Positions 38,802 to 49,888 are shown, counted from the first letter of the stretch. The stretch: 64,000 nucleotides of DNA from Haemophilus sp. HMSC068C11 (GCF_001815355.1 NZ_KV820375.1:1-64000), one strand, 5' to 3'. Notes: generated by a model from the sequence alone, not told the origin. Numbers and translations are program-made.

Positions 38802-39653
38802 ATGCTTGAATATTTACTGGAACCTTTCTCCTATGAATATATGCAAAAAGCCATGTGGATAAGTGCCGCAGTTGGTGGCATTTGTGCCTTTCTTTCTGCC
38901 TATTTAATGTTGAAAGGCTGGTCATTAATTGGCGACGCGCTCTCTCATTCCGTGGTTCCGGGTGTGGCGATAGCTTATGCCTTTTCACTCCCCTATGCTT
39001 TAGGTGCTTTTTTTGCCGGAATTTTGGCCGCACTTTCCATTTTATGGATCAAATCCATTTCTAAACTCAAAGAAGATGCCGTTATCGGCTTTATTTTCAG
39101 CACATTCTTTGCCTTGGGATTGTTGATTATTTCTCTGAATCCAACTTCAATAAATGTGCAAAACATCATTCTCGGTAATATCCTTGGTATTGCTGATGAA
39201 GATATTTATCAAGTCGCAATTATTATGCTGATCTGCTTAGTTTTATTACTGATTTTTTGGAAGGATCTATTACTGATTTTCTTTGATGAAACGCAAGCAA
39301 TAACGGTTGGGCTTTCGCCACTGTTTTACAAAGTTCTCTTTTTTACGCTCTTGAGTGCTTGTGTCGTTGCGGCATTACAAACTGTCGGGGCGGTTTTAGT
39401 GATTGCGATGGTAATCACACCTGGCGCAACCGCCTATTTACTTACTGACAAGTTCAAAACTCTTATCAAAATTGCCGTAGCATTAGGCGCAATCACTGGT
39501 TTCGTCGGTGTCTATTTAAGCTATTATCTGGATGGCACAACAGGTGGTGTCATCGTGACATTGCAAACCTTGTTATTTTTATTGGCTTTTCTATTCTCAC
39601 CTAAATACGGATTAATCAGTCAAAAACGACGTAAGGTGGTGGATTATGACTGA
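38802..39653 (+). CDS. yfeC: Mn/Fe ABC transporter permease 1
   Basis: ABC-3 family inner-membrane permease, 283 residues, with about eight hydrophobic segments and the family motif LKGWSLIGDALSHSVVPGVA. It starts 3 bp after yfeB. Its end overlaps yfeD by eight bases. Two different permeases are normal for yfe/sit systems. Confidence 0.95.
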   Translation: MLEYLLEPFSYEYMQKAMWISAAVGGICAFLSAYLMLKGWSLIGDALSHSVVPGVAIAYAFSLPYALGAFFAGILAALSILWIKSISKLKEDAVIGFIFSTFFALGLLIISLNPTSINVQNIILGNILGIADEDIYQVAIIMLICLVLLLIFWKDLLLIFFDETQAITVGLSPLFYKVLFFTLLSACVVAALQTVGAVLVIAMVITPGATAYLLTDKFKTLIKIAVALGAITGFVGVYLSYYLDGTTGGVIVTLQTLLFLLAFLFSPKYGLISQKRRKVVDYD

Positions 39654-40479
39654 GATGTTCGCCATTTTCGTTGAGCCATTTCAATTTGCCTTTATGCAAA
39701 ATGCGCTACTCACGGCATTAGTGGTTGCCGTGATCTGTGCGCTACTCTCTTGCTATTTAGTATTGAAAGGATGGTCATTGATGGGCGATGCCATTTCTCA
39801 TGCTGTCCTACCTGGCATTGTCTTAGCTTTTTTAGCTGGTATTCCATTAGTGATAGGTGCATTTGTCTCAGGTATTGCCTGCGCCTTAGGGGTAGGTTAT
39901 TTAAAAGAAAATAGCCGTATCAAAGAAGATACCGCGATGGGGATTGTATTTTCGGGAATGTTTGCCATTGGTTTGGTATTGTTCACTAAAATCCAAACCT
40001 CACAACATCTCACACACATCTTATTTGGTAACGTATTGGGTGTAAGCAGACAAGAGCTGATTCAAACGGCTATCATCGCCTTGATCATTTTTATTTTACT
40101 TGGATTAAAGCGTCGTGATTTTCTGCTTTACTGCTTTGATCCTAGCCATGCCCGTGTTGCAGGGCTCTCACCTAAATTATTGCACTATGGCTTGCTCACA
40201 TTACTCGCGCTCACCATTGTGAGTACGATGCAAGTCGTTGGGGTTATTCTAGTTGTAGCGATGCTAATTGCGCCTGGCATCACCGCGCTAACCCTGACGA
40301 ATCGCTTCGATAAAATGCTGGTTATTGCTATCATCAGCGCTGTAACTGCAAGTCTACTAGGCGTGCTACTTAGCTATCATTTTGATGCGTCCACTGGTGC
40401 ATGCATTATTTTGTTACAGGCAGCATTCTTCTTAATAGCATTAATTTATAGCAAAATAAAAGTGCGGTTAAATTTCTAA
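39646..40479 (+). CDS. yfeD: Mn/Fe ABC transporter permease 2
   Basis: Second ABC-3 permease, 277 residues, with LKGWSLMGDAISHAVLPGIV near the N-terminus and the same topology as its neighbour, from which it probably arose by duplication. An uptake sequence overlaps its last codons (40460-40468). Confidence 0.95.
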   Translation: MTEMFAIFVEPFQFAFMQNALLTALVVAVICALLSCYLVLKGWSLMGDAISHAVLPGIVLAFLAGIPLVIGAFVSGIACALGVGYLKENSRIKEDTAMGIVFSGMFAIGLVLFTKIQTSQHLTHILFGNVLGVSRQELIQTAIIALIIFILLGLKRRDFLLYCFDPSHARVAGLSPKLLHYGLLTLLALTIVSTMQVVGVILVVAMLIAPGITALTLTNRFDKMLVIAIISAVTASLLGVLLSYHFDASTGACIILLQAAFFLIALIYSKIKVRLNF

Positions 40480-40481
40480 AT

Positions 40482-40511
40482 AAAAAAGCTAACATTTCTG
40501 TTAGCTTTTTT
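40482..40511. terminator. Bidirectional terminator yfeD / rlmC
   Basis: A 13-bp stem AAAAAAGCTAACA / TGTTAGCTTTTTT (40482-40494 / 40499-40511) between convergent genes, with A/T runs suiting both directions. Confidence 0.93.
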
Positions 40512-40513
40512 TG

Positions 40514-41686
40514 TTAACCATTGCGTTTTAATAATATCAGTGCTTCATAATGCGCTGTATGCGGGAACATATCAAATAATTGAATTTGAGTAAGTTTATA
40601 ATTGGTTAGGTGTTGCAAATCTTTTCCCATGGAAATCGCGTTACAGCTGGAATAAAGAATAAAGTGCGGTTGCATTTCATTGAGAAACTCAGCGAGTTCC
40701 TTTCCGATACCTCGACGAGGCGGGTTGACGATCACCAAATCTGGTTTGTTTTCATCTTGTGTTAAAGCAAAATTAGCCGCATCCAAAGATTGGAATTTAA
40801 CGTTGTTTAGCCCTAACACCTGAGCGGATTGAGTCGCCGCTTGAATAGCAGATGCCGAAATTTCAATCCCGGTCAATTCCACTTCTTGCTGATGTTTATC
40901 CTGTAAAGCTTTAGCGCAATGCAGTCCAAAACCTCCAACGCCACAAAAGAGATCCCAAAGTTTAGTAATCGGCAAATCTTGTACCCAATCTTGTGCCGTT
41001 GCATATAGCCCTTGTGCTACAAGTGGATTCGTTTGGAAGAAACCTTGAGGACGAATAAACAACGGAATACCGTTAAAGCTTTCTGATAAAGTATGTTGGT
41101 CAGTCAAAAAGATTTCTTTCTCACCTTCTAAGATCGCCGCATGTTGAGGTTGGATATTCACGCTCACCACTTCAAGTTGTGGTAATTTTTCCAATAAGCC
41201 TGCAAATTCACGTTGAATTAACGATAATTTAGTTTCTGAACGCAATACAAAACGCAACATCAATTTTTTTGTATGTTGGCTTTCTGTAAGCAGAATATAT
41301 TTCAGCTCACCTTTTTGTTTAGCCACGTTATAAGGGACTAAGCCTGCACGTCCAATAAAATCTTTTAGAATCGGAAAGAGTTCAGCAAAGCGTTTTGGAT
41401 AAAGCGGGCAATCACATAAATCGACCGCACTTTGTGGATCATTCGGGTCTTGTAAAATACCTAAAATGGGACGTTCCACCGCGCCACTTACAACCATTTT
41501 CGCTTTATTACGAAAGGCAGTCTCGGAGGAATAAAAAGGCGGATGCCAAATTAAATTATCACAATCTAATTTGGCAAGTTGTTGTTTTAGATGCTCTTCT
41601 TTCTTGGCGAGTTGCTGTTCATAAGGCATTTCAAGCCATTGACAAGAACGGCAATCGCCTTTTTGATAATGATGGCAATCAATCAT
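40514..41686 (-). CDS. rlmC: 23S rRNA (uracil-747-C5)-methyltransferase RlmC
   Basis: SAM-dependent m5U methyltransferase with an iron-sulfur cluster. Cluster cysteines are Cys4, Cys12 and Cys15 at the N-terminus plus one in CDCPLYPKR. The catalytic Cys is in [10 protein letters not shown], and the SAM site includes [12 protein letters not shown]. The 390 residues are a little longer than E. coli RlmC (about 375). RlmD is the nearest alternative, but the short N-terminus without a TRAM domain favours RlmC. It overlaps nagZ by four bases. Confidence 0.92.
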   Translation of the reverse strand: MIDCHHYQKGDCRSCQWLEMPYEQQLAKKEEHLKQQLAKLDCDNLIWHPPFYSSETAFRNKAKMVVSGAVERPILGILQDPNDPQSAVDLCDCPLYPKRFAELFPILKDFIGRAGLVPYNVAKQKGELKYILLTESQHTKKLMLRFVLRSETKLSLIQREFAGLLEKLPQLEVVSVNIQPQHAAILEGEKEIFLTDQHTLSESFNGIPLFIRPQGFFQTNPLVAQGLYATAQDWVQDLPITKLWDLFCGVGGFGLHCAKALQDKHQQEVELTGIEISASAIQAATQSAQVLGLNNVKFQSLDAANFALTQDENKPDLVIVNPPRRGIGKELAEFLNEMQPHFILYSSCNAISMGKDLQHLTNYKLTQIQLFDMFPHTAHYEALILLKRNG

Positions 41687-42726
41687 TTAGAAGCAAGCCA
41701 CTCTTGTTGAAGTGCGGTCAGTTTTTGATGATTTTCAATCCAACGCGAAGTTTTTGTGAGTTCTGACCAATCAAAGGATTTTTGTTTAAAGAGCGATTTC
41801 AAGCGAGCTTGGCGTGCTGCGAAATGCTCTGTTGTTTCCTCTAACTTCAGATTATCAAGCACTTGAATGACACCTTCTCGCTCATTACAAAGCAATAATA
41901 AGTCACAACCAGCCTTCAAGGCTTTTTCACTGCGAGCCACAAAATCGCCCATAAAGCCTGCGCCTTTCATGCCTAAATCATCAGAGAAAATCGCCCCTTC
42001 AAATCCCAACTGTTTACGCAAAATCTCTTTTAACCAATAACTCGAACCGCTTGCTGGCTGGCTATCACATTGTGTATAAATCACGTGAGCCGGCATAATC
42101 GCATCAAGCTTACTCTGTTGAATTAATTGCTGGAATGGCAAAATATCATGATTAAAAATCACTTCTTTTGCGCGCTCATCATAAGGGGTTTCAAGATGAG
42201 AATCAGCTAAAACATGGCCGTGTCCCGGGAAGTGTTTTCCTGTTGTTGCCATGCCCGCCTGGTGCATACCATCAATAAAAGCTGCTGCTAAATTGACCGC
42301 ACTTTTTACATCACAGCCAAAACTACGATCACCAATCGCACGACATTCGTGACCTAAATCCAACACCGGAGCAAAACTCAAATCAATATCTAGCGCCACC
42401 ATTTCAGCCGCCATTTGCCAACCCGCTTCTTTTGCTATTTGCTGTTGCTGAGCTGAGTCCTCAACTAATGCCGCAAAAGCCTGCATCGCAGGGAGCTGAG
42501 TGAAACCTTCACGGAAACGTTGCACGCGACCACCTTCTTGATCGACTGTGACCAATAAAGGCTTTTTCACTCGTTGACGAATGGATTTAATTAGCGCTTG
42601 AACTTGCTGACGATCATAAAAATTGCGGGTAAATAAAATCAAACCAGCAACTAAAGGATGTTCCAGTAATTCAACTTCTTCTTGTTTGAGCTCATGACCT
42701 TCAAGGTCAATTAATAATGTGGACAT
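41683..42726 (-). CDS. nagZ: Beta-hexosaminidase NagZ
   Basis: Cytoplasmic GH3 enzyme releasing GlcNAc from anhydromuropeptides in cell-wall recycling. The 347 residues have the family motif KHFPGHG (164-170) with the catalytic His and the nucleophile Asp in [10 protein letters not shown]. It starts 3 bp after the YcfL-like gene. Its GlcNAc product could enter the nagA/nagB pathway encoded at 53.8-55.8 kb. Confidence 0.96.
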   Translation of the reverse strand: MSTLLIDLEGHELKQEEVELLEHPLVAGLILFTRNFYDRQQVQALIKSIRQRVKKPLLVTVDQEGGRVQRFREGFTQLPAMQAFAALVEDSAQQQQIAKEAGWQMAAEMVALDIDLSFAPVLDLGHECRAIGDRSFGCDVKSAVNLAAAFIDGMHQAGMATTGKHFPGHGHVLADSHLETPYDERAKEVIFNHDILPFQQLIQQSKLDAIMPAHVIYTQCDSQPASGSSYWLKEILRKQLGFEGAIFSDDLGMKGAGFMGDFVARSEKALKAGCDLLLLCNEREGVIQVLDNLKLEETTEHFAARQARLKSLFKQKSFDWSELTKTSRWIENHQKLTALQQEWLASK

Positions 42727-42729
42727 AAA

Positions 42730-43077
42730 CTATTGTAAGTAAAGACGATAATTGCTACTTTCTGTGCTTGGTTTTAGTATCTCAAACACTTTCTTTTCTT
42801 GTGGTTGCAATAAAATATTGCCTGATTGGCTTTCTTGCTGATTAGGCCAAACTTGCGTTACACCTTGTGTGTTATACCAATAAAGATGGTAAAGCACATT
42901 GAGTTGTTGCGTAGTTTTATTTTTTAAGGCTGCGGTATTATCAGACAAATCAACATCTAAAGCCGGTGCTAAATTTGCCGCCATATTTAAAATTGGCTTA
43001 TTGGTTCCTACAATATTTGGTGCAGATGAACAAGCCGTTAAAAATAATACCGTTGCTGTAATTAGGATCTTTTTCAT
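42730..43077 (-). CDS. YcfL-family putative lipoprotein
   Basis: A 115-residue protein with a type II signal peptide and lipobox LTAC (Cys16), followed by a beta-rich DUF1425-like domain with YWYNTQGV and a late ILLQPQEKKVFEI strand. The function is unknown. It lies between hinT and nagZ, as ycfL does in E. coli, where the order is hinT-ycfL-lpoB. Its start overlaps the hinT stop by one base. Confidence 0.85.
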   Translation of the reverse strand: MKKILITATVLFLTACSSAPNIVGTNKPILNMAANLAPALDVDLSDNTAALKNKTTQQLNVLYHLYWYNTQGVTQVWPNQQESQSGNILLQPQEKKVFEILKPSTESSNYRLYLQ

Positions 43078-43427
43078 TATTTCGCCAACATTCTACCTAA
43101 AGGTTCACCACCAACAAGATGCATATGAATATGGAATACTTCTTGTCCACCGTGTTTATTACAGTTCACAATTAAACGGTAACCGTCTTCGGCAATGCCT
43201 TCTTCTTTAGCAATTTTAGCCGCGACAGTAAATAAGCGACCCAAGGTAACTTCATCTTGTTCTGTCACATCATTCACCGTTGGAATGACTTTATTTGGGA
43301 TAATCAAAATATGGGTTTTCGCTTGCGGTGAAATATCACGGAATGCGGTCACTAATTCATCTTGATAAACAATATTGGCGGGAATTTCTTTACGAATAAT
43401 TTTGCTGAAAATGGTTTCTTGAGCCAT
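43077..43427 (-). CDS. hinT: HIT-family purine nucleoside phosphoramidase HinT
   Basis: Hydrolyses AMP-lysine and related phosphoramidates. The 116 residues have the histidine triad HIHMHL (His99, His101, His103) near the C-terminus. A good GGAGAAG site precedes the ATG. It leads the hinT-ycfL-nagZ-rlmC group. Confidence 0.96.
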   Translation of the reverse strand: MAQETIFSKIIRKEIPANIVYQDELVTAFRDISPQAKTHILIIPNKVIPTVNDVTEQDEVTLGRLFTVAAKIAKEEGIAEDGYRLIVNCNKHGGQEVFHIHMHLVGGEPLGRMLAK

Positions 43428-43451
43428 AGTCTTCTCCTTATTTTATATAAA

Positions 43452-43479
43452 AAAGTGCGGTCAAAATTTACCGCACTTT
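43452..43479 (-). terminator. Paired-uptake-sequence terminator after ppiD
   Basis: Inverted uptake sequences give a 10-bp stem (43452-43461 / 43470-43479) with T-run on the minus strand, downstream of ppiD and upstream of hinT. Confidence 0.88.
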
Positions 43480-43527
43480 GCTTTTATTTTCCATCAGAAA
43501 TTGATGATGAATGACATTTCAATCAGC

Positions 43528-45405
43528 TTAGTGAGCCGCACCTTCTTCTGAATCATCTTGATTAATAAAGCTGGTATTAATCTCGATTTGTGCTTTTTCA
43601 CGTAATGCTTGCATTAACTGTCCTTGCAATTCGCCTTGACGCGCACGAACAAGTTGAGTGCTAAATTTCGCTAACTCTTGCTCATTTAAAGTAGGTTCTT
43701 CTACACGTTCAAGGGCAACCACAACCACATCACCTTTGCTGTTACGAGCAACTTGATAAGCCACTTTACCATCTTGTGGTTTTGCAATGGCAAATACACC
43801 TTCATAAAGCACTGGATCTTTATTATCCACTAACGTAAAGGTTTGTGGCTCACTAAAACTAATACCGGCAGGTAATTTGGTTTGATCTGCAGATAGCGCT
43901 TTAACGGCTTGCTCTGCTTTTTCAGTCAATACTTTATCGGCTTTTTCACGTTTTAAGAATTGCTCAATCGTTGATTTCGCTTCATCAAGGCTTTGTAAAC
44001 CTTCAGCTTTGTGATCCACGACACGTACCACAACAAATTCATTTTCACCTACAGTTAATGGCTCAGAATTTGCACCACCGTTTGCAATATCAGATTCAAA
44101 AATAGCAGAAGTCACATTTGGGAAATTTAATGCCGCAGGGACATTGTTTTTACCAAAGTAATCCGTTTCTTCCACTTTCACACCTGCAGCATCCGCTACC
44201 GCAGCTAATGAATCACTGCTTTCGGCTGCTTTTTCACGAACGGCTTTTTCTACTGCTTGGAAACGGCTTTCTGCTAAGTTTTTACGCACAGTATCCGCGA
44301 TTTGTTCTTTCACTTCTTCTAAAGTACGTTCTTTACGATCTTGCACTAAAATAATATGGTAAGCCCCATCCACATTAACCGGTGTGCTGTATTGACCAAC
44401 ATTTAACAATAATGCTGCATCTTCAAAGTTTTTCGGTAATTCGTTGTCTTTTACCCAACCTAATTCACCGCCTTGAGCACCAGAAAGTTTATCTAGGGAT
44501 TTTGTTTTTGCTAACTCAGCAAAATCAGCACCTTTTTTCAGTTCTTGATAAACGGAATCCGCTTCTTTCTCAGTTGATAATTGAATATGTGCTAATTTTT
44601 GGCTAATGAATTGCGCTTTATTTTCTTGATAATATTGTGCAATTTGTGTTTCAGTGACAGGTTGTAACTTACCTAATTCATTTGCTGAGACGTGAATATA
44701 TTGCACTTTCGCTTGTTCAGGTTGAACAAGTGATTTCGCATTCGCATCGTAATAGGCTTTAATTTCTTCGTCCGTTACTTTTTGTTTTGCAATTTCATCG
44801 GCTAATGGAAGAGTTACAAGACGAGCGATACGTTTTTGGAAAAAGACTTGTGCGTTATCTTTCACTTGAGCCGGCACGACAAACTCACTGTCAGCCAAAC
44901 CGTTTTGCATTTGTTCAAGTGTTAATGCATTACGTAAAATAGCCGCATAAGTATCGGATGTTAAGCCATTTTGGGACAATAATTGTTGATAGCGCACGTT
45001 ATCAAATTTACCGTTAGATTGTAAGTTAGGATCGCTCACAATCGCGCGCTTGATCATCTCATCACTTACACCTAATTTTAATTCTTTCGCATATTGACGG
45101 ATTAACTCTTGATCAACCAAACGTTGAATTAAATTTTGACGAAGTGCGGTCACAAATTCCACAGAGTCAGTTTTCGCTAGGAAGCTCTCGCCTTCTTGTT
45201 GAGCTCTAGCTTCAAACTCTTGGTTATAACGATTTAAGAAATCTTGTTGAGAGATTGTCTCGCCATTTACTTTTGCCGCAAAACTATCATTGCTGCTATA
45301 CAGATAACCTGACATCCCACCAATCAAAAATGAAACTGGAATTAAAGCAAAGATCGCTTTTCCGATAAAACTATGGGCGATGCCATGCATTTTTTCAATT
45401 AACAT
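43528..45405 (-). CDS. ppiD: Periplasmic folding chaperone PpiD
   Basis: Membrane-anchored chaperone at the SecYEG exit. The 625 residues have a short cytoplasmic N-terminus, one membrane span (about 13-32), a SurA-like N-terminal domain (about 35-190) and a parvulin domain (about 265-360) with GGELGWVKDNELPKNFEDA. A long C-terminal region follows. It is monocistronic, with an uptake sequence near the 5' end. Confidence 0.95.
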   Translation of the reverse strand: MLIEKMHGIAHSFIGKAIFALIPVSFLIGGMSGYLYSSNDSFAAKVNGETISQQDFLNRYNQEFEARAQQEGESFLAKTDSVEFVTALRQNLIQRLVDQELIRQYAKELKLGVSDEMIKRAIVSDPNLQSNGKFDNVRYQQLLSQNGLTSDTYAAILRNALTLEQMQNGLADSEFVVPAQVKDNAQVFFQKRIARLVTLPLADEIAKQKVTDEEIKAYYDANAKSLVQPEQAKVQYIHVSANELGKLQPVTETQIAQYYQENKAQFISQKLAHIQLSTEKEADSVYQELKKGADFAELAKTKSLDKLSGAQGGELGWVKDNELPKNFEDAALLLNVGQYSTPVNVDGAYHIILVQDRKERTLEEVKEQIADTVRKNLAESRFQAVEKAVREKAAESSDSLAAVADAAGVKVEETDYFGKNNVPAALNFPNVTSAIFESDIANGGANSEPLTVGENEFVVVRVVDHKAEGLQSLDEAKSTIEQFLKREKADKVLTEKAEQAVKALSADQTKLPAGISFSEPQTFTLVDNKDPVLYEGVFAIAKPQDGKVAYQVARNSKGDVVVVALERVEEPTLNEQELAKFSTQLVRARQGELQGQLMQALREKAQIEINTSFINQDDSEEGAAH

Positions 45406-45472
45406 TCAATTATTACCCTTTTAAAAAAGACAAAGTTCATAGGATTATAATCTAAAAGGCGAAAATTCGCAC

Positions 45473-46030
45473 TTAAAAAACACCATGTTCGTGTAGGATT
45501 TTCACAGCCATGACTAATAACACTAAACCGCCAAAAATCTCTGCTTTGCTTTTGAATTTTTTCCCTAAAAAATGACCGCTCTTTACACCAATAAAAGAGA
45601 TGACAAAGGTGATTAAATCAATGATAAATACAGCCAACACAATGTCTACGGAAAGAAAAGCAAAAGAGACACCAACGGCTAACGCATCAATGCTCGTTGC
45701 CACACCAAGTGTTAGTAAGTGTTTTAAACTAATCAATGAGAGCGCAGGTTCATCATCTGAACTCACCCCTTCACGAATCATATTCACACCAATAAGCACA
45801 AGTAAAGCAAAGGCAATCCAATGGTCCCAATTTTGAATCATCTGACTAAATTGTAGCCCGACAACATAGCCGATTGCCGGCATAATGCCTTGAAATAGTC
45901 CAAAACAGCATGCAATGGCAAGCGCTTGTTTCCACCGAAAAGCGCGCATTGCCAAACCTTTGGAAATGGATACTGCAAACGCATCCATCGAAAGACCAAG
46001 CGCAATGACCCACAACATATGAAAAGTCAT
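45473..46030 (-). CDS. mntP: Manganese efflux protein MntP
   Basis: Six-span Mn(II) exporter of 185 residues, made of two inverted repeats with acidic residues in membrane helices (GLSMDAFAVSI near 13-23 and ATSIDALAVGV in the second half). It starts 10 bp after mnmE and is probably translated from that transcript, so there is no room for the yybP-ykoY Mn riboswitch found upstream of E. coli mntP. Confidence 0.94.
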   Translation of the reverse strand: MTFHMLWVIALGLSMDAFAVSISKGLAMRAFRWKQALAIACCFGLFQGIMPAIGYVVGLQFSQMIQNWDHWIAFALLVLIGVNMIREGVSSDDEPALSLISLKHLLTLGVATSIDALAVGVSFAFLSVDIVLAVFIIDLITFVISFIGVKSGHFLGKKFKSKAEIFGGLVLLVMAVKILHEHGVF

Positions 46031-46040
46031 AACCTAAAAC

Positions 46041-47399
46041 CTATTTTCCAATACAGAAAGAACTGAAAATATTCCCGAGTAAATCATCCGAGGTAAATTG
46101 CCCCGTAATTTCACTGAGGTTAGCTTGTACTAAACGAAGTTCTTCCGCTAACAATTCACCAGCATGAAACTCGGTTAATTGAACTAATCCAATTTGTAAA
46201 TGTTCGGCCGCTTTTTCTAAAGCATCAAGATGACGACGACGTGCTAAGAAGCCACCTTCCATCCCTGTTTGGAAACCCATCGCCTGTTTTAAATGCTCAC
46301 GTAATAAATCTACGCCTTGATGCGTTTGAGCCGATAAACAAACGGTCGTTGTTCCATTTTCTTCTTTTAGTCCAACTGTCTCGCCGCTTAAATCTACTTT
46401 ATTGCGGACAATGGTCACCGGCATATTATTTGGCAATTTTGATAAAAATTCTGACCGCACTTTTTCAATATGTTGGCTATCAGGATCGCTGCTGTCCAAC
46501 ATCAAAATTATACGATCGGCTTGCTCAATTTCAGTCCACGCACGCGAGATGCCGATACGTTCAACTTCGTCTGTCGCTTCACGAAGTCCTGCAGTATCAA
46601 TAATATGTAAAGGCATGCCATCAATATGAATATGCTCACGCAATACATCGCGCGTCGTTCCCGCAATATCTGTCACAATAGCCGCTTCTCTGCCCGCTAA
46701 AGCATTCAGTAAGCTGGATTTACCCGCATTTGGACGACCCGCAATCACCACTTTCATCCCTTCACGTAAAATCGAGCCTTGTTTCGCTTCGCTACGGACT
46801 AAATCAAGTTGATTAATAATTTCTCGTAATTTTGCTTCAATTTTACCGTCTGCCAAGAAGTCAATTTCTTCATCGGGGAAATCAATCGACGCTTCCACAT
46901 AAGTACGAAGATAAATGACGGAATCCACCAACTGATTCACTTTATTAGAAAATTCACCTTGTAATGATTTTAATGCCGAACGAGCGGCTTGCTCCGAAGT
47001 GGCATCAATCAAATCTGCAATAGCTTCTGCTTGAGCTAAATCTAATTTATCGTTTAAAAAAGCCTGTTCTGAAAATTCACCTGGACGCGCAAGACGAACA
47101 CCATCAAGTTGTAAGATTCGTTTTAGCAACAAATCTAATACTACTTGGCCGCCATGACCTTGTAATTCCAATACATCTTCACCAGTAAAGGAATTTGGTG
47201 ATTTAAAATAAAGCGCAATGCCTTGATCTAATACTGTGCCATCGGCATCTTTAAAAGGTAAATAGTCTGCCATTCTTGGTTTAGGGCATTTACCTAGTAC
47301 AGCTTGTGCCACTTCAAGGGCTTTCGGGCCTGATACACGCAAAATACCAATACCGCCACGTCCTGGCGCTGTCGCTTGTGCAACGATTGTTTCTTTCAT
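46041..47399 (-). CDS. mnmE: tRNA modification GTPase MnmE
   Basis: With MnmG, installs the 5-carboxymethylaminomethyl group at wobble U34. The 452 residues comprise an N-terminal folate-binding domain, a helical domain and an inserted G domain with GRPNAGKS (221-228), DTAG and NKVD. The C-terminal CIGK contains the conserved Cys449. It lies downstream of yidC as in most gammaproteobacteria, behind the yidC terminator. Confidence 0.98.
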   Translation of the reverse strand: MKETIVAQATAPGRGGIGILRVSGPKALEVAQAVLGKCPKPRMADYLPFKDADGTVLDQGIALYFKSPNSFTGEDVLELQGHGGQVVLDLLLKRILQLDGVRLARPGEFSEQAFLNDKLDLAQAEAIADLIDATSEQAARSALKSLQGEFSNKVNQLVDSVIYLRTYVEASIDFPDEEIDFLADGKIEAKLREIINQLDLVRSEAKQGSILREGMKVVIAGRPNAGKSSLLNALAGREAAIVTDIAGTTRDVLREHIHIDGMPLHIIDTAGLREATDEVERIGISRAWTEIEQADRIILMLDSSDPDSQHIEKVRSEFLSKLPNNMPVTIVRNKVDLSGETVGLKEENGTTTVCLSAQTHQGVDLLREHLKQAMGFQTGMEGGFLARRRHLDALEKAAEHLQIGLVQLTEFHAGELLAEELRLVQANLSEITGQFTSDDLLGNIFSSFCIGK

Positions 47400-47499
47400 A
47401 AAAACTCACTAAAAATTGACCGCACTTTTATTGGCGATTAAAAAATGAGAGGGCGCATTAATACGCCCATGTGATTATATATCAATCAATGATAGAAAA

Positions 47500-47519
47500 A
47501 AGGCATCTTTCGATGCCTT
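47500..47519 (-). terminator. yidC terminator
   Basis: An 8-bp stem AAGGCATC / GATGCCTT (47500-47507 / 47512-47519) with TTTC loop; a T-run follows on the minus strand. Confidence 0.9.
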
Positions 47520-47526
47520 CTATTTG

Positions 47527-49155
47527 TTATTTTTTACGGGTATGTAACCCTTTTTTCTCTAAACCACGGTAGATCATTTGTTGTTGTACGATAGTGATTA
47601 AGTTAGACACTAACCAGTAAAGTACCAGACCTGCCGGGAACCAGAGGAAGAAGAACATGAAGATCAACGGCATGAAGTTCATCACTTTTTGTTGCATTGG
47701 ATCTGCAACCGGTGTTGGTGACATTTTTTGTAACAAGAACATTGATCCGCCCATTAAGATTGGAAGAATGTAGTAAGGGTCTTGTGCCGATAAATCTTGA
47801 ATCCAACCAAAGAATGGCGCATGACGAAGTTCAACTGCTTCCATAAACGTCCAGTATAATGCAATGAAAATTGGCATTTGGAGGATTAATGGTAAGCAAC
47901 CACCAAGTGGATTTACTTTTTCTTCTTTGTAAAGTTTCATCATTTCTTGGCTCATACGTTGGCGATCATCACCAAAACGTTCGCGCATTTCTTGCATTTT
48001 CGGTTGCAACATACGCATTTTCGCCATAGAAGTGTATTGTGCTTTTGTAAGCGGATATAAAATCGCTTTAACCACTAAGGTGACACAAATAATTGCCACA
48101 CCCCAGTTAGATACAATACTTTGAATGAAAGTTAATAACCAGAATAATGGTTTCGCGATGAACCATGCCCAACCATAATCGACAGTTAAGTCTAAGTGGT
48201 TAGCCACTTCAGCCATTTTGTTTTGTAATTTCGGACCTGTCCATAATGAGCTGGTAATAGTCTCTGTTGCACCTGCTGGAATAGAAACGACTGGACCACG
48301 ATAACCAATAGACGCAACGTTATTTTTACTGTCTGTAATACTATAAAGTTGGTTATTTACATCTTGATTTGGGATCCAAGCTGATACGAAATAGTGTTGT
48401 AAAATAGCAACCCAACCTGCTTTGGTATCGATAGAAAGATTTTTATCTTTCATATCGCTGAAGCTGTATTTTTTGTAATTGGTTTCTGAAGAAGAATACG
48501 CACCACCGGTATAAGTAGGCATTGCCACGTTACCGCTGCTTTCAACTAATGTGTGTTTTAATTGGCCGTAAGGTTCAACTTCAATTGCACTACCACTTTG
48601 GTTCACAATTTCAAAGTTAACACCGACATCGTAACTATCACGTTTTAACACAAAGATTTTACGATAAGTCACACCATCTTTTTCAAATGTTAATGGCACT
48701 GAAAGTTCATTTTGACCTTCTGCTAATTTGAAATTATCGCCAGTAACTTGATATTGCGCACGACCTGCTTTTGTATCGATCCCGTTTTTACCAATTAAAC
48801 CGCTTTGTGCAATGTAAACATGCTCGTTTGTATCTTTTAACAAGACGAAAGGTTCTTTTGAACCTAATTCTGCATCATATTTTAATAGTTCAGAACTGAT
48901 TACATCACCACCTAATGTATCCACTTTCAAACGGAGTACATCATTTTCTAATGTGATAATTTGACCTTTTGTTTGTGAATCTGCCACTACTTCAGCAGAT
49001 GAAGAAGAACTTGCCGGGACATCAGAAGAGGCGGCTGTTGTTTGTTCCGTGGTCTGTTGTTGAACAGGTGGATTTTTATCAAGTTGCCATTGCTGATAAA
49101 CAAGGAAAGAAATAAAGAGTAGTGCAAGCACTAATAGGCTACGTCTTGAGTCCAT
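47527..49155 (-). CDS. yidC: Membrane protein insertase YidC
   Basis: Inserts and folds inner-membrane proteins, alone or with SecYEG. The 542 residues have an N-terminal span (about 6-22), a Ser/Gln/Thr-rich linker, a large periplasmic beta domain (about 65-330) and the five-helix insertase core with [21 protein letters not shown] shortened here as the NPLGGCLP motif. The C-terminus is basic. It overlaps the yidD stop by one base. Confidence 0.97.
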   Translation of the reverse strand: MDSRRSLLVLALLFISFLVYQQWQLDKNPPVQQQTTEQTTAASSDVPASSSSSAEVVADSQTKGQIITLENDVLRLKVDTLGGDVISSELLKYDAELGSKEPFVLLKDTNEHVYIAQSGLIGKNGIDTKAGRAQYQVTGDNFKLAEGQNELSVPLTFEKDGVTYRKIFVLKRDSYDVGVNFEIVNQSGSAIEVEPYGQLKHTLVESSGNVAMPTYTGGAYSSSETNYKKYSFSDMKDKNLSIDTKAGWVAILQHYFVSAWIPNQDVNNQLYSITDSKNNVASIGYRGPVVSIPAGATETITSSLWTGPKLQNKMAEVANHLDLTVDYGWAWFIAKPLFWLLTFIQSIVSNWGVAIICVTLVVKAILYPLTKAQYTSMAKMRMLQPKMQEMRERFGDDRQRMSQEMMKLYKEEKVNPLGGCLPLILQMPIFIALYWTFMEAVELRHAPFFGWIQDLSAQDPYYILPILMGGSMFLLQKMSPTPVADPMQQKVMNFMPLIFMFFFLWFPAGLVLYWLVSNLITIVQQQMIYRGLEKKGLHTRKK

Positions 49156-49418
49156 TATTTTTTCTCATCGTTATTATTAATCTTTTTCGGCGGAACAGGA
49201 TCGAATCCACCGGCGCTTAAGGGGTGACATTTTAATACACGTTTTAGCGTAAGCCAACTACCTTTTAACAATCCATGTGTTTTTAACGCCTCAATACCAT
49301 AGCAAGAACAGGTTGGCACAAAACGACAACGCGGCCCGATTAAAGGGCTAATCGCTACTTGATAAAACTTAATTAAAGCGATGAGGATTTTTGTGCCAAA
49401 CGAATGTGACGTGCCCAT
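49155..49418 (-). CDS. yidD: Membrane protein insertion efficiency factor YidD
   Basis: Small membrane-associated protein that helps YidC-dependent insertion. The 87 residues contain [16 protein letters not shown] and [13 protein letters not shown], both diagnostic. Its start overlaps the end of rnpA by 46 bp, the usual tight arrangement. Confidence 0.95.
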   Translation of the reverse strand: MGTSHSFGTKILIALIKFYQVAISPLIGPRCRFVPTCSCYGIEALKTHGLLKGSWLTLKRVLKCHPLSAGGFDPVPPKKINNNDEKK

Positions 49419-49741
49419 AATTTATCCAAAGTTTGTAAAAACGTTTGATTATCAAGCTGACCAATGCCACGTTTCGCCACAAAGACAAAGTCACAAGAGG
49501 GCAAATTATGTTGAGATAAACGAAAACTTTCACGAACTAAACGTTTAATACGATTACGATCGTGCGCTCGTTTAAGATGTTTTTTAGCCACAGTTAAACC
49601 TAAGCGTGGATGCTCAAGATTATTTTTGCGTGCGAGAATGGTAATTTCAGGGGTGCTTGCTCGAAACGGTTGTTCGAAGACATTTTTGAATTGAGTGGGA
49701 GTTAACAATCGTAACTCCCGAGAGAAGTTTAGCTTAATCAC
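49373..49741 (-). CDS. rnpA: Ribonuclease P protein component
   Basis: Basic protein cofactor of RNase P. The 122 residues carry the RNR motif [17 protein letters not shown] near 63-80. It starts 12 bp after rpmH, as in nearly all bacteria. Confidence 0.96.
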   Translation of the reverse strand: MIKLNFSRELRLLTPTQFKNVFEQPFRASTPEITILARKNNLEHPRLGLTVAKKHLKRAHDRNRIKRLVRESFRLSQHNLPSCDFVFVAKRGIGQLDNQTFLQTLDKLWARHIRLAQKSSSL

Positions 49742-49753
49742 TAAAAGAGGTGA

Positions 49754-49888
49754 TTATGCAGATAAACTCTTACGACCTTTAGCACGACGACGAGCTAAAA
49801 CTTGACGGCCGTTTTTAGTTGCCATACGAGCACGGAAACCGTGAGTACGGCTACGTTTTAATACAGAAGGTTGAAATGTACGTTTCAT
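49754..49888 (-). CDS. rpmH: 50S ribosomal protein L34
   Basis: A 44-residue, very basic protein read directly from the minus strand: it begins [18 protein letters not shown] and ends GRKSLSA. Its sequence and size are exactly those of L34. It heads the rpmH-rnpA-yidD-yidC block, divergent from dnaA. Confidence 0.97.
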
